Numbered from the stretch's first letter, positions 52,858-62,729 are shown. The stretch is 64,000 nucleotides of DNA from Bacillus sp. AFS006103 (GCA_002559145.1 NTXX01000010.1:350-64349); one strand, 5' to 3'. Numbers and translations are program-made. The notes: generated from the letters alone by a model not told the origin.

Positions 52858-53609
52858 CAATGAAGACTGTGTTTAAAAAAACAAGCGGTTTGACTGATAA
52901 ACCTACACATTATTGTCCCGGCTGTACTCATGGTGTCATTCACCGTCTGGTGGCTGAGGTTTTAGAGGAAATGGATATTTTGGAAGATACAATAGGAATA
53001 GCATCGGTCGGATGTTCCGTGTTATCGTATGAGTATTTTAATTGTGATATGACCCAAGCAGCTCACGGCCGGGCCCCGGCCGTAGCGACAGGAGTAAAGC
53101 GGGTTTTGCCTAATCGGTTTGTGTTTACTTACCAAGGTGATGGAGATCTTGCTTCGATTGGGATAAGTGAAGTGATCCATGCCGCAGCCCGTGGGGAAAA
53201 TATAACGGTTATCTTCGTTAACAATGCCATTTATGGCATGACAGGCGGGCAAATGGCTCCGACAACGCTGATTGGTCAAAAAACGGCCACTACCCCGTTC
53301 GGGAGAGATGTCAGCCTCCAAGGTTCACCAATTAAGGTATGTGAAATGATTGCCACACTCGATGGTGCCGCCTATATCGAGCGGGTTTCGTCACATGATG
53401 TTCCTCATATCCAAAAGGCAAAAAAGGCGATACGAAAAGCGTTTGAAACACAGAAAAAAGGATTAGGTTTTTCAATGGTAGAGATATTATCGACATGTCC
53501 AACCAATTGGGGACTAGACCCTGCGGAATCCCTAGAATGGGTGAAGGATTGTATGGTTCCGGTTTATCCTCTGGGTATATACAAAAATAAAGAAGGAGGG
53601 AAAAACTGA
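52854..53609 (+). CDS. 2-oxoacid:ferredoxin oxidoreductase, beta subunit (TPP-binding)
   Basis: 251 residues: YCPGCTHGVIHRLVAEV with the Cys motif, AHGRAPAVATGVKR, TPP motif YQGDGDLASIGISEV, and VNNAIYGMTGGQMAPTTL. It binds thiamin diphosphate and completes the active site with the alpha subunit. ATGA overlap with alpha; its last base is the first base of the gamma start codon. Confidence 0.92.
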   Translation: MTMKTVFKKTSGLTDKPTHYCPGCTHGVIHRLVAEVLEEMDILEDTIGIASVGCSVLSYEYFNCDMTQAAHGRAPAVATGVKRVLPNRFVFTYQGDGDLASIGISEVIHAAARGENITVIFVNNAIYGMTGGQMAPTTLIGQKTATTPFGRDVSLQGSPIKVCEMIATLDGAAYIERVSSHDVPHIQKAKKAIRKAFETQKKGLGFSMVEILSTCPTNWGLDPAESLEWVKDCMVPVYPLGIYKNKEGGKN

Positions 53610-54157
53610 TGCTCGAGGAAATTATCATTGCCGGCTTTGGCGGACAGGGTGTTATGTCGATGGGACAGCTTCTTGCTTATGCAGGGATGCTAGAAGGAAA
53701 AGGAGTTTCGTGGCTCCCTTCTTATGGACCGGAGCAACGGGGAGGGACAGCTAATTGTGCGGTTGTTATAAGCGATGAACCAGTCGGTTCTCCGCTCATT
53801 ACGATGCCATCGACTGCCATCGTTTTAAATAATCCTTCATTTGATAAGTTTGAGCCTAAGGTTCGTCCCGGTGGGCTTTTAATTATTGATTCATCGTTAG
53901 TTGTTAGAATTTCAGACCGAAAGGACCTAAAGATAATTGAATTAAACGCAACCGATATGGCAAACGACCTTGGAAACGCGCGTGTAGCCAATATGATTTT
54001 ATTAGGGGCGTTTTTGGAACAAACGAAGATTGTTACAGAGGATTCTGTAATAGAGTCATTAAAAAAGGTCCTTTCTGAAGATAAGCATCATTTACTAGAT
54101 ATAAATAAACAGGCCCTAAAAAAGGGGGCATTACTTGTCAACGTCACTATATCCTAA
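53609..54157 (+). CDS. 2-oxoacid:ferredoxin oxidoreductase, gamma subunit
   Basis: 182 residues with the gamma-subunit motif IAGFGGQGVMSMGQLLAYAG and the segment YGPEQRGGTANCAVVIS. Contacts CoA and structures the complex. GGAGGG precedes the ATG. Last gene of the operon before the terminator. Confidence 0.92.
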   Translation: MLEEIIIAGFGGQGVMSMGQLLAYAGMLEGKGVSWLPSYGPEQRGGTANCAVVISDEPVGSPLITMPSTAIVLNNPSFDKFEPKVRPGGLLIIDSSLVVRISDRKDLKIIELNATDMANDLGNARVANMILLGAFLEQTKIVTEDSVIESLKKVLSEDKHHLLDINKQALKKGALLVNVTIS

Positions 54158-54163
54158 AAGGAA

Positions 54164-54192
54164 TGTCAGCTGTATCAAAGCTGGCTTTTTTC
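54164..54192 (+). terminator. Terminator of the oxidoreductase operon
   Basis: GTCAGC and GCTGGC pair with one G-U around a nine-base loop, followed by six T. Confidence 0.7.
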
Positions 54193-54240
54193 TGATAAAA
54201 GAATAAGTTTGTGACATAATATGTAAAGTGATAAGGTTCA

Positions 54241-54267
54241 CTTAATTGAAAGTCATTTTCAATTAAG
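54241..54267. promoter_or_regulatory. 11-bp dyad upstream of cupin gene (Fur-like?)
   Basis: CTTAATTGAAA and TTTCAATTAAG around GTCAT. The centre TGAAAGTCATTTTCA matches a Fur 7-1-7 box at most positions, three mismatches. It lies 36 bp before the cupin start, so it could be an operator. Confidence 0.4.
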
Positions 54268-54302
54268 ATGGATATATAATGATTTCCAAGGAGGAATAGT
54301 AA

Positions 54303-54644
54303 ATGGAAAAGAATTCAGTTAAATCATATATGGAATATAGTGAAGAGAAATTTACAAAACGGATTATTTATAAAAAAGGAGAAACAACCGCTTTTGTTTT
54401 GAATTTTTTACCAGGGCAGCAACTGCCAATACATAAGCATCCGGGTACAGAGGTTTATCTTTATGTCGTGACAGGAAACGGTACGATTGTTATAGATGGA
54501 AAAGAATCAGAAGTATCAGAGGCAGATTTGATTCACGTGAGCAGTGAAGAAGAAATGTCTTTTAATAATAGCGGTAAAGAACCTGTGAGTTTGTATGTCG
54601 TATTAAGCAAAATTCCAAGCGAACTTTATGCAAAAAATATATAA
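54303..54644 (+). CDS. Small cupin-domain protein
   Basis: 113-residue single-domain cupin with the motif LPIHKHPGTEVYLYVVTGNG, giving the His, His, Glu ligand set, and a second part near LIHVSSEEEMSFNNSG. Metal-binding regulators or isomerases have this fold; no specific function can be assigned. AAGGAGG precedes the ATG. A Fur-like dyad lies upstream. Confidence 0.75.
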   Translation: MEKNSVKSYMEYSEEKFTKRIIYKKGETTAFVLNFLPGQQLPIHKHPGTEVYLYVVTGNGTIVIDGKESEVSEADLIHVSSEEEMSFNNSGKEPVSLYVVLSKIPSELYAKNI

Positions 54645-54662
54645 CCAAGGCAACTTAGAGTC

Positions 54663-54766
54663 GATGAAGGACAAAACTTGGTTGAAAAGAAGAAGAAATG
54701 TCCTTCATAAAGCGGATGAAGGACAAAATTTAGTAGAAAAGCAGAAGTAATGTCCACCAGCCTGAT
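54663..54766. repeat. 52-bp tandem repeat with internal inverted repeats
   Basis: GATGAAGGACAAAA starts at 54663 and 54715, a 52-bp period, and each unit has GAAAAG about 17 bases later and AATGTCC about 34 bases later. The first unit contains ATGAAGGACA and TGTCCTTCAT as a stem. Same period as the repeat at 108-275 but with a different sequence. Confidence 0.75.
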
Positions 54767-54780
54767 ATCAGGCTGGTTTT
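54757..54780. terminator. Bidirectional terminator, cupin / MMPL gene
   Basis: CCAGCCTGATATCAGGCTGG is a perfect 20-bp palindrome followed by TTTT. The MMPL stop codon lies within it. Confidence 0.8.
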
Positions 54781-56942
54781 CTACTTGAACTAGGTTGTTT
54801 TTTACTTTCCTTGCCAAAAAACCACCAGTTCCAATCCCCTAGTAATTTCATTAGGGCGGGGACTAAGACCATTCTGACAACGGTGGCATCAATGAAGATG
54901 GCGATCGCAATCCCTACCCCCAGTTGTTTGACAGGCATAACTCCGGTAAATGCAAATGCACCGGTAACGACAATCATAATGGCAGCAGCTGAGGTGATAA
55001 TTTTACTGGTATAGGTCAAACCGGAAATGGTCGCCTCACTATTATCACCTGTTTTTAAATAGAATTCCTGAATTCTCGAAATGAGAAATACTTCGTAATC
55101 CATTGATAGACCAAAAACAAGTGTAAAGACAAACACAGGTAAAATGAGAGCAATATCAACTGGTGTCATTCCTAAATGCCCTTTCTGGAAAATCCATACC
55201 ACTATTCCAAAGGTGCAGCCAAGACTTAACATATTCATAAGGATAGCTTTCAATGGAATAAGAATGGAGCGGAAAGCTGCCATTAATATCACGAACGTAG
55301 AAATGACAATTAATAATAAACCATAGGGAGCTTTTTGGAATATTTCCGAAAAAATTTCTTGCTCAAATTTAATCGGTCCGCCAAATGAAGCTTTTAGCCC
55401 TAAATCTTTATTGGACCAATCGCTTACCCACAGTCGTGCATTTGAAGAATGTTCACTAGTATTTAAATACACCTCTAAAAGCATTTTATTATCTCTAATG
55501 TAGTAGTTAGAAATTGGGGCATTCTTGGCATTTTTTCCATAGGTGAGAAATTGATTAAGCTGTTTCACATCTTGTATTCCAGTCGCTGAAAATGGTGAAT
55601 CTACTGAATTTACAAGCACATCTGCATCAAGATCGTTAATCACTTTTTTGACTTTTTTAAGATTGTTTATTTCAGAAATGCTACCTTTTGTTTCAAGGAC
55701 CATCGTCACTTTTTTCTCATCACGTTTTTCTTTTGCCACGAAATGATCCTTAAATGTTTCTAAGGCATCTCGTGAAGGGTAATTTGGCGGTAGAGATTCA
55801 GTTCCGGGAATGGCTAAAATCATTTCTTTAAGGGGCACCAATCCAGACAAAAGTATCACAAGGGCGGTAATTGTCATGAGAATAGGCCGTCTCATCACAA
55901 ATTTTGCAAATCGATGCCAGATACTTGTTTGCTCGTCTCGAACGGGCAGTAAACTTAATTTGTTGATTTTGGTTCCCAATACCGCGAGCAGTGCAGGGAG
56001 AAAGGTTAATGCACAAAAAGCAGAGAGTAACACTACGGTCATTCCGCCTAGTGCTACATTTTGAAATATATCGATTTTAATAAACCAAAGGGCAGATAAG
56101 CCAATAAAAACACATAGACCTGAAAAGATGATGGATCGTCCCGCCGTTGAAACGGTTATTTCAATAGCAGATTGTATGGATTTTGTTTTTAGTTCTTCTT
56201 TGTACCGATTGATAAACAACAAGGCAAAGTCAATACTAAGGGCCAACCCTATCATTGGGACTATATTTAATATAAAGATGGTTAAATCCGTAGCATAACT
56301 AAAAAAGTAAACGGTTCCCATTGTACATAATATAGAAACAACCCCAATCACAATTGGAAGGGATGCTGAAACGAGACCTCCGAACGCAAGGATCAGAACG
56401 ATTAAGGCAATTGGCAGACCAATCATTTCTGCTTTCGCTAAATCTTCCTGGCTTGCGGTATTTAGATCCTGAACAATAATTGGTTCACCGGTCATAGTGA
56501 CCTTTAAGCCTTTTTTATTTCCAAGCAGCGCTTTTAATTGATTAATTTCTTTTCCCAGGCTTTCTGCATTCTTGTTAAAAGTAATCAGCCCGTAGGCATA
56601 ATTATCATCTACCATCCCTTCCCGTTCAAAAGGGGAAATAACCTGTTTTCCAACATGCTTTGTGGTAATTTTATCAAATGTGTCTAAAATGAACCTTTTA
56701 AAAATATCATCACTGACGGTTTTATGTTTTTCAAACACAAGGATGATCGAGGATTTCGGATGCCCGAATTCTTGTTCAAGGATATTTCGTGTTTGATTGT
56801 ATTCTCCTTTATACTCAAAACCATTTCCGCTTAGAACGTTAGGTAATTTTAGAGCAAAAAATCCTAATAGCAAAATAATGATAATCCAAAATGCCAGGAC
56901 CCATTTTCGTTTTTGATAAATATATCCACCTAATTTTAGCAA
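54768..56942 (-). CDS. MMPL/RND-family transporter
   Basis: 724 residues with about 12 membrane helices: one N-terminal helix, an extracellular loop of about 130 residues, then two 5-helix MMPL halves. GLALSIDFALLFINRYKEEL and FGLSMDYEVFLISRIQEFY are the paired MMPL motifs with Asp/Tyr proton-relay positions. B. subtilis YdfJ is of this type. TTG start after GAGGAGGCG on the minus strand. Efflux of lipids or drugs is likely; substrate unknown. No regulator is adjacent. Confidence 0.87.
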   Translation of the reverse strand: MLKLGGYIYQKRKWVLAFWIIIILLLGFFALKLPNVLSGNGFEYKGEYNQTRNILEQEFGHPKSSIILVFEKHKTVSDDIFKRFILDTFDKITTKHVGKQVISPFEREGMVDDNYAYGLITFNKNAESLGKEINQLKALLGNKKGLKVTMTGEPIIVQDLNTASQEDLAKAEMIGLPIALIVLILAFGGLVSASLPIVIGVVSILCTMGTVYFFSYATDLTIFILNIVPMIGLALSIDFALLFINRYKEELKTKSIQSAIEITVSTAGRSIIFSGLCVFIGLSALWFIKIDIFQNVALGGMTVVLLSAFCALTFLPALLAVLGTKINKLSLLPVRDEQTSIWHRFAKFVMRRPILMTITALVILLSGLVPLKEMILAIPGTESLPPNYPSRDALETFKDHFVAKEKRDEKKVTMVLETKGSISEINNLKKVKKVINDLDADVLVNSVDSPFSATGIQDVKQLNQFLTYGKNAKNAPISNYYIRDNKMLLEVYLNTSEHSSNARLWVSDWSNKDLGLKASFGGPIKFEQEIFSEIFQKAPYGLLLIVISTFVILMAAFRSILIPLKAILMNMLSLGCTFGIVVWIFQKGHLGMTPVDIALILPVFVFTLVFGLSMDYEVFLISRIQEFYLKTGDNSEATISGLTYTSKIITSAAAIMIVVTGAFAFTGVMPVKQLGVGIAIAIFIDATVVRMVLVPALMKLLGDWNWWFFGKESKKQPSSSRKPA

Positions 56943-57145
56943 TGTATCGCCTCCTCAGAAAGGAATCTTCTTCCTTATTTCAGTATACAGAAGAACTGTT
57001 GAACAGCGGATGACTTTTTGTTGTCTTTTTCGTAAGTCATCTAATCAGATGGATGTCTAATAAATCTTCCCCATTTTAGAGGATGAAAATTCACCAGATG
57101 AGGATAGCCTTATTCTTAAAAGAATGAAATAAAATTCAAATTAAT

Positions 57146-57161
57146 TTTTACAAATGTAAAA
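57146..57161. promoter_or_regulatory. Dyad upstream of deoR
   Basis: TTTTACA and TGTAAAA around AA. Similar half-sites (TTTACATTTGTTCA) occur before deoC, suggesting autoregulation by DeoR. Confidence 0.5.
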
Positions 57162-57225
57162 CAAAATGAAATCAATCATCTTTTTTGTTACAATAAAGAA
57201 AATATTAAAAAACAAGGTGATAACA

Positions 57226-58167
57226 GTGGACCGTGAAAAATTAACAAAAGTCATCGAAGCAGCTAAGCTATATTATCTATTGGATTATAATCAAAATGAA
57301 ATTGCCAAGAAGCTCGGTGTTTCCCGCCCTACTGTATCCCGTTTATTACAGCAGGCGAAAAGTGATGGGATTGTTCAAATCAGTATCATGGATCCGACAG
57401 AAGATGTAGAGAATCTGGCAACGGAACTTGAACAAAAGTTTAACCTTAAAAAGGCGATTGTCGCTTCAATTCCCCAATATGAAGATCATTTCATTAAGAA
57501 TTATCTTGGTGAAAAGGCAGCCATTTATCTTGATGAAATTGTTACGGATGATGACATAATAGGAGTGACATGGGGAACTACTTTATACCATGTGGCAGTT
57601 GAACTCAAGCAGAAGTTGGTAAAAGGTGTGAAGGTTGTTCAACTAAAGGGCGGCGTGAGCCACTCGGAAACAAATACGTATGCATCTGAAATTTTATATC
57701 TTTTTGGTAAAGCATTTCATACAACGCCTCACAATCTTCCCCTCCCGGCAATTGTAGATCACGTTGTTGTAAAACAGGCAATGGAGGCGGATCGCCATAT
57801 TCGCAAGATCCTTGAGTTAGGTAGTCAGTCTAATATAGCGCTCTTTACGATCGGTCCGATCAAGACCGACTCATTATTATTTCAGCTCGGCTATTTTACA
57901 GACAGTGATTTGGAGTCCTTGTCTGGTAAGGCAGTCGGTGATATTTGCTCGCGTTTTTTTAATGAATCAGGAGAAATTTGCAACGAGAGCTTAAATGAAA
58001 GAACGCTTGGCGTAGATCTAAATGATTTAAAGAAAAAGGAACATTCGATTCTTGTTGCAGGTGGACCGAATAAAATTGAGGGAATTTACGGCGCATTAAA
58101 AGGCGGGTACGCCAATGTGCTAGTGACGGATCAGTTTACGGCGCAATTCTTGCTTGATAAGCATTAA
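57226..58167 (+). CDS. deoR: DeoR-type (SorC family) regulator of deoxyribose genes
   Basis: 313 residues, exactly the B. subtilis DeoR length. HTH is YNQNEIAKKLGVSRPTVSRL, followed by a SorC sugar-binding domain with GVTWGTTLYHVA, VVQLKGGVSHSE and LVAGGPNKIEGIYGAL. Known DeoR is released by deoxyribose-5-P. GTG 57226 follows AAGGTGA by 5 bases; an earlier ATG at 57166 would add 20 unrelated residues. deoC lies 130 bp downstream. Confidence 0.93.
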   Translation: MDREKLTKVIEAAKLYYLLDYNQNEIAKKLGVSRPTVSRLLQQAKSDGIVQISIMDPTEDVENLATELEQKFNLKKAIVASIPQYEDHFIKNYLGEKAAIYLDEIVTDDDIIGVTWGTTLYHVAVELKQKLVKGVKVVQLKGGVSHSETNTYASEILYLFGKAFHTTPHNLPLPAIVDHVVVKQAMEADRHIRKILELGSQSNIALFTIGPIKTDSLLFQLGYFTDSDLESLSGKAVGDICSRFFNESGEICNESLNERTLGVDLNDLKKKEHSILVAGGPNKIEGIYGALKGGYANVLVTDQFTAQFLLDKH

Positions 58168-58180
58168 GTAAAATAAAAAT

Positions 58181-58232
58181 TTTACATTTGTTCATAAATG
58201 TATTTACAAATGTTCAGTTAGTTTGGTATAGT
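58181..58232 (+). promoter_or_regulatory. Promoter and DeoR-like operators of deoC
   Basis: TTTACATTTGTTCA (58181-58194) and TTTACAAATGTTCA (58203-58216) repeat at 22 bp. TTTACA (58203-58208) is also a -35 box with TATAGT (58227-58232) 18 bp away, so a bound repressor would cover the promoter. Confidence 0.65.
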
Positions 58233-58297
58233 TACCTTGTGATAAATAACATTAAAATCTTTAAATAAATAACCAGGAAACAGGGAGGACGAACATT

Positions 58298-58972
58298 ATG
58301 TCTCAAAATATTGTCAGAATGATTGATCATACATTATTAAAAGCAGATGCAACAAAAGAAGAAATTATAAAATTAGTGGAAGAAGCGAAAGAGCTTTTAT
58401 TTGCATCTGTTTGTGTTAATCCTACTTGGGTAAATACAGCAGCTAAAATGCTTGCAGATACTCCAGAAGTAAAAGTATGTACCGTAATTGGTTTTCCACT
58501 GGGGGCAACTACACCAGAAACCAAAGCATTTGAAACAATGAATGCAATTGAAAACGGTGCTAATGAGATTGATATGGTAATTAATGTCGCTGCGCTTAAA
58601 GATATGCAGGATGATTTGGTTGAAAGAGATATTGCAGCTGTTGTTGAAGCTGCAAAAGGAAAAGCATTGGTAAAGGTAATTATTGAAACTTGCCTATTAA
58701 CAAAAGAAGAAAAAATAAGAGCTTGTGAAATTTCTGTAAAAGCTGGGGCAGACTATGTAAAAACATCTACAGGTTTTTCTACAGGCGGTGCAACAGCTGA
58801 AGATATACGCTTAATGCGTCAAACAGTCGGACCTGAAATTGGCGTAAAAGCTTCAGGTGGCGTCCGCAGTCGTGAAGATGCACTTGCTATGGTAGAAGCT
58901 GGAGCAACTCGCATTGGTGCAAGTTCTGGTGTTTCAATCAGTAAGGGTGAGCTGTCTTTAAGTAATTACTAA
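58298..58972 (+). CDS. deoC: Deoxyribose-phosphate aldolase
   Basis: Splits 2-deoxyribose-5-P into glyceraldehyde-3-P and acetaldehyde. 224 residues with [14 protein letters not shown] at the N terminus, the active lysine in [10 protein letters not shown] and the Schiff-base lysine in [15 protein letters not shown], and [10 protein letters not shown] near the end. GGGAGG precedes the ATG. Confidence 0.96.
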   Translation: MSQNIVRMIDHTLLKADATKEEIIKLVEEAKELLFASVCVNPTWVNTAAKMLADTPEVKVCTVIGFPLGATTPETKAFETMNAIENGANEIDMVINVAALKDMQDDLVERDIAAVVEAAKGKALVKVIIETCLLTKEEKIRACEISVKAGADYVKTSTGFSTGGATAEDIRLMRQTVGPEIGVKASGGVRSREDALAMVEAGATRIGASSGVSISKGELSLSNY

Positions 58973-58996
58973 AAATATTTTTGTGAGGTTAATTAG

Positions 58997-59591
<595 letters not shown>

Positions 59592-59599
59592 GTTCTAGA

Positions 59600-59633
59600 G
59601 AAGTTTATCCTTTTGCGATAAACTTCTTTTTTT
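59600..59633 (+). terminator. Terminator of the deo operon
   Basis: GAAGTTTATC and GATAAACTTC pair around seven bases, followed by TTTTTTT. Confidence 0.92.
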
Positions 59634-59707
59634 ACATGGTCTATACCTAGAATTGGCAGTTGCTTTATTGAGCATATTATACATAGTAAAAAAAAAGGAT
59701 GATTGCT

Positions 59708-60220
59708 ATGATTTATATCTATAATGATTATGGTGGAACGCATACAACGTCTTTAGCAGCTGCCTATCATTTAAAACAATTACCACAATCTGAGCGGAAA
59801 CTTACAAAAGAAGAAATATTAAATGTGAATTATTTCAATAAATTAACGAAGGAAGACTTTGGAAAACTCATTTTCCATGGGAATGATGAGGAGGGCCATC
59901 CTGTATACACAATTGGACGGAAAAGGAATAAATATGTGGTCCCAGCATTAAAAGAAATGAGTTTATTGCTGCAAGAAAAATTTAAATTTGAGGAAAAAAT
60001 CGTCTTTTCCAATACTTCGCCAACGGTGCCTTTTGCCATGTCAATGGGTGGACTTTTCTCAAGGGGTTTAAAAATCGATTTCATTGGGGTGCCATTATTA
60101 GTTATTGGTGCTAAACAATGTTGTGATAATATATATAGGTTGGTTGAGAATACAAAAGAAATTGGGAGAACAAATTACAAAGAAAATATTATCGTCCTTG
60201 AGAATGAAATGTATAAGTAA
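59708..60220 (+). CDS. DUF3189 family protein
   Basis: 170-residue protein starting MIYIYNDYGGTHTTSLAAAY, matching DUF3189, found in spore-forming Firmicutes with unknown role. Later segments are FHGNDEEGHPVYTIGRKRNK and VPLLVIGAKQCCDNIYRLV. ATG 59708 follows AAAGGATG; another at 59699 would add three residues. It is followed 13 bases later by proC. Confidence 0.75.
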   Translation: MIYIYNDYGGTHTTSLAAAYHLKQLPQSERKLTKEEILNVNYFNKLTKEDFGKLIFHGNDEEGHPVYTIGRKRNKYVVPALKEMSLLLQEKFKFEEKIVFSNTSPTVPFAMSMGGLFSRGLKIDFIGVPLLVIGAKQCCDNIYRLVENTKEIGRTNYKENIIVLENEMYK

Positions 60221-60233
60221 GTGGGGAGAAAAT

Positions 60234-61037
60234 ATGAAAAAGAAAATAGGTTTTATTGGAGCTGGAAAAATGGCTCAGGCCATGATTGAGGGAATTATAA
60301 AATCACAACTAATTCCTAAAGAAAACGTTATGGCTAGCGCTAATTCAGAAAAAACGATCGAGATCATAAAAAAAACATACGGGATTCTCACAACATTAAA
60401 TAATCGAGAAATTGCTGGATATGCAGACATACTAATACTTGCAGTGAAACCTGAACTCTATGTAAATGTAATAAAAGAAATAAAAAATGAGATTAAACCA
60501 TCTGCGATTATTATAACGATTGCAGCTGGAATTTCATTAATGGATATCGAACAATCATTTGGATTCCAAGTAAAGGCCGTGCGAACCATGCCTAATACTC
60601 CTTCACTAGTAGGCGAAGGAATGAGTGCAATCTGTGCTAATATTTATCTTGATGAATCTGAAATTAGTGAGGTGGAGCGCTTGTTCCACACCTTTAGTAA
60701 GACCGAGCGGCTAGATGAAAAACTAATGGATGCTGTACCTGCAATCAGTGGCTCTTCACCGGCGTATGTTTATATGCTCATTGAAGCAATGGCAGATGGA
60801 GGGGTTAGGCAGGGAATACCAAGGGATCAGGCTTATCGGCTTGCTGCTCAAGCTGTACTAGGAGCGGCTAAAATGGTCCTTGACACTGGAAAACATCCTG
60901 GCGAATTAAAAGATAATGTGTGTACTCCTGGAGGTGCAACGATTGAAGCCGTTGTTACCCTTGAGGAAAAGCAATTTCGGGGATCCATTACAGCTGCAAT
61001 GGAGAGCTGTACGAATAAGGTTAAAAACTTAATATAA
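60234..61037 (+). CDS. proC: Pyrroline-5-carboxylate reductase
   Basis: Last step of proline synthesis. 267 residues: GFIGAGKMAQAMIEGI Rossmann motif, VRTMPNTPSLVGEGMSA, and the substrate loop SGSSPAYVYMLIEAMADGGV (20 residues). ATG 60234 follows GGGGAGAA. The open frame reaches back to 60105 but overlaps the previous gene and lacks family sequence. Confidence 0.93.
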   Translation: MKKKIGFIGAGKMAQAMIEGIIKSQLIPKENVMASANSEKTIEIIKKTYGILTTLNNREIAGYADILILAVKPELYVNVIKEIKNEIKPSAIIITIAAGISLMDIEQSFGFQVKAVRTMPNTPSLVGEGMSAICANIYLDESEISEVERLFHTFSKTERLDEKLMDAVPAISGSSPAYVYMLIEAMADGGVRQGIPRDQAYRLAAQAVLGAAKMVLDTGKHPGELKDNVCTPGGATIEAVVTLEEKQFRGSITAAMESCTNKVKNLI

Positions 61038-61045
61038 TAAGCATG

Positions 61046-61072
61046 GGGTCCAGTTCAATGGATCCTTTTTTG
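61046..61072 (+). terminator. Terminator of proC
   Basis: GGGTCC and GGATCC pair with one G-U around eight bases, followed by six T. Confidence 0.7.
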
Positions 61073-61092
61073 TTTCATCCAATTCCGAAATA

Positions 61093-61119
61093 TTCGACAA
61101 ATATTAATATTATTCGACT
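61093..61119. promoter_or_regulatory. Tandem Spo0A-type boxes
   Basis: TTCGACA (61093-61099) is a perfect 0A box and TTCGACT (61113-61119) differs at one position; they are 20 bp apart. A -35 TTGTAC at 61131-61136 and -10 TAATAA at 61154-61159 (17 bp) follow, so the boxes are placed for regulation of the receiver-HEAT-GT2 operon. Confidence 0.5.
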
Positions 61120-61267
61120 TTTTTTGCATGTTGTACGTGACAGATGGATTTATTAATAATAAACTTTATATACATTCAATCTGTGCAGAAAATAGGGAAT
61201 AGTAACAGAAATGAATCAAATACAGAGAAAGTCTGTTTATCTTTTTGAATCAGAGAGAAGGTCGTTT

Positions 61268-61690
61268 ATGGACTTAAACAATCGAAGTACTAAAATGCCC
61301 TTGAACGTTTCAGTCATTGATGACGATAAAATTATTCGAACAATACTAGAAAGAATAATTAAGGCGATGGCTTTTGAAGATTATGAACTAAATCTGGAAG
61401 TATTTGAAGATGGTCTACAATTCTTTGAAACAAGGCGCTTAGAGGCAGAGGGAGAACATCTATTAATAATTGATGGAGTTATGCCTATCATGGATGGAAT
61501 GGAAGTCCTCCAGAAGGTTAAAAAGATAGGAGTATGGGGAAATATTCATGTCCTTATGCTGACTGGGAGGAAAAATAAATTGGATATTGAAAGAGCCTTA
61601 AAGCATGGTGCAGATGATTATATGACCAAACCTTTTAGTATTAAAGAACTTCAAGCAAGGATAGAAAGGTTAATTAAAAGGATGAAATAG
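61268..61690 (+). CDS. Stand-alone response regulator receiver protein
   Basis: 140-residue CheY-like receiver with no output domain. The acidic pair is in VSVIDDDKI, phospho-Asp in LLIIDGVMPIMDG, Thr in LMLTGR and Lys in YMTKPF. ATG 61268 follows GAAGGT by 7-8 bases; an in-frame ATG at 61211 has no site. Two bases separate it from the HEAT gene. It could control the glycosyltransferase by protein contact. Confidence 0.85.
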   Translation: MDLNNRSTKMPLNVSVIDDDKIIRTILERIIKAMAFEDYELNLEVFEDGLQFFETRRLEAEGEHLLIIDGVMPIMDGMEVLQKVKKIGVWGNIHVLMLTGRKNKLDIERALKHGADDYMTKPFSIKELQARIERLIKRMK

Positions 61691-61691
61691 A

Positions 61692-62729
61692 ATGCTGAAA
61701 AATGAGTTATATTTCCTAACAATTCTAACCGTTACCGTTTTAGGAATATTAGTGATTTTACTAATATACTTAACGATAAGGAAAGCAATAGAGATAGAAA
61801 ATAGGAAGGCGATAAAACAATATATTGAAAAATACCAATCGATCCTTTTTACAATGCTTATGGAGGGAGGGTATTCAAGGGGGCTGGACCCTAAATCCGT
61901 CCTAGAACAGAGAGCGATCGAAGAACTTCTAGGTAAGTATAGCAAAGTTTTGGAGGGGGTAGATGAAAAGAAACGTTTATCAGAATTAGCTTCCATGTAT
62001 TTGGCTGATTATTATCGTAAGCAACTAAAAAGTAAGCGGTGGAGCCAACGGATGAATACCCTCTACCATATTGAGGATTTCCAATTGAATCTCCTGATCG
62101 ATGATATCTACACGCTAACAAAGAAAAAAAATCTTTCCCACACAGAACTTATTCATTCTTTAAGAATCCTTGCTTTATTCCAATTTGGACAATTATTTGA
62201 TTTGTTAACAACCTACTATCAGCCTTTCTCTGAATTTGAGTATCGTATCATAATAATCCGCCTCGACGAACAACAATTTGAGCAGTTTATACTTCATTTT
62301 CATAAAAGTAGTCCTCCCTTACAAAAAGCAATTCTTGATGTAATTTCTATAAAAAGAGGCCTAAAATATCTATCCTTCCTTGAAAATGTTTTTTCTTCCT
62401 ATAAAGGGGAAATTAGGCTTAGAGCCTTAAAGGCATTATCTGAAATTGGTTATGTAAAAAATACAGAACCTTACCTAGAACTTCTTTATTCCGCCAAGTG
62501 GGAAGAAAGAATGGTTGCCGCTAAACTAGTTGGTTCAATAAAAGAAGTCAAAGCGATTTCGAGACTGATTGAACTTTTGCATGATCAAACATGGTGGGTT
62601 CGGTCGCAGGCTGGTCAGGCAATCTGTCAATTTCCAAATGGGTATGACATTTTGCGGGAAGTATTAGAAACATCCAAAGATGCATTTGCGAAAGATATGG
62701 CCTGGGAATGGCTTCACAAAGGGGGATAG
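61692..62729 (+). CDS. Membrane-anchored HEAT-repeat protein
   Basis: 345 residues: one N-terminal membrane helix (about 8-30, LTILTVTVLGILVILLIYL), then helical repeats; the C-terminal third shows HEAT units (IRLRALKALSEIGYVKNTEP, RMVAAKLVGSIKEVKAISRL, VRSQAGQAICQFPN). A cytosolic scaffold is likely. It lies between the receiver and the glycosyltransferase, two and three bases apart, so the three proteins probably act together. Confidence 0.8.
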   Translation: MLKNELYFLTILTVTVLGILVILLIYLTIRKAIEIENRKAIKQYIEKYQSILFTMLMEGGYSRGLDPKSVLEQRAIEELLGKYSKVLEGVDEKKRLSELASMYLADYYRKQLKSKRWSQRMNTLYHIEDFQLNLLIDDIYTLTKKKNLSHTELIHSLRILALFQFGQLFDLLTTYYQPFSEFEYRIIIIRLDEQQFEQFILHFHKSSPPLQKAILDVISIKRGLKYLSFLENVFSSYKGEIRLRALKALSEIGYVKNTEPYLELLYSAKWEERMVAAKLVGSIKEVKAISRLIELLHDQTWWVRSQAGQAICQFPNGYDILREVLETSKDAFAKDMAWEWLHKGG

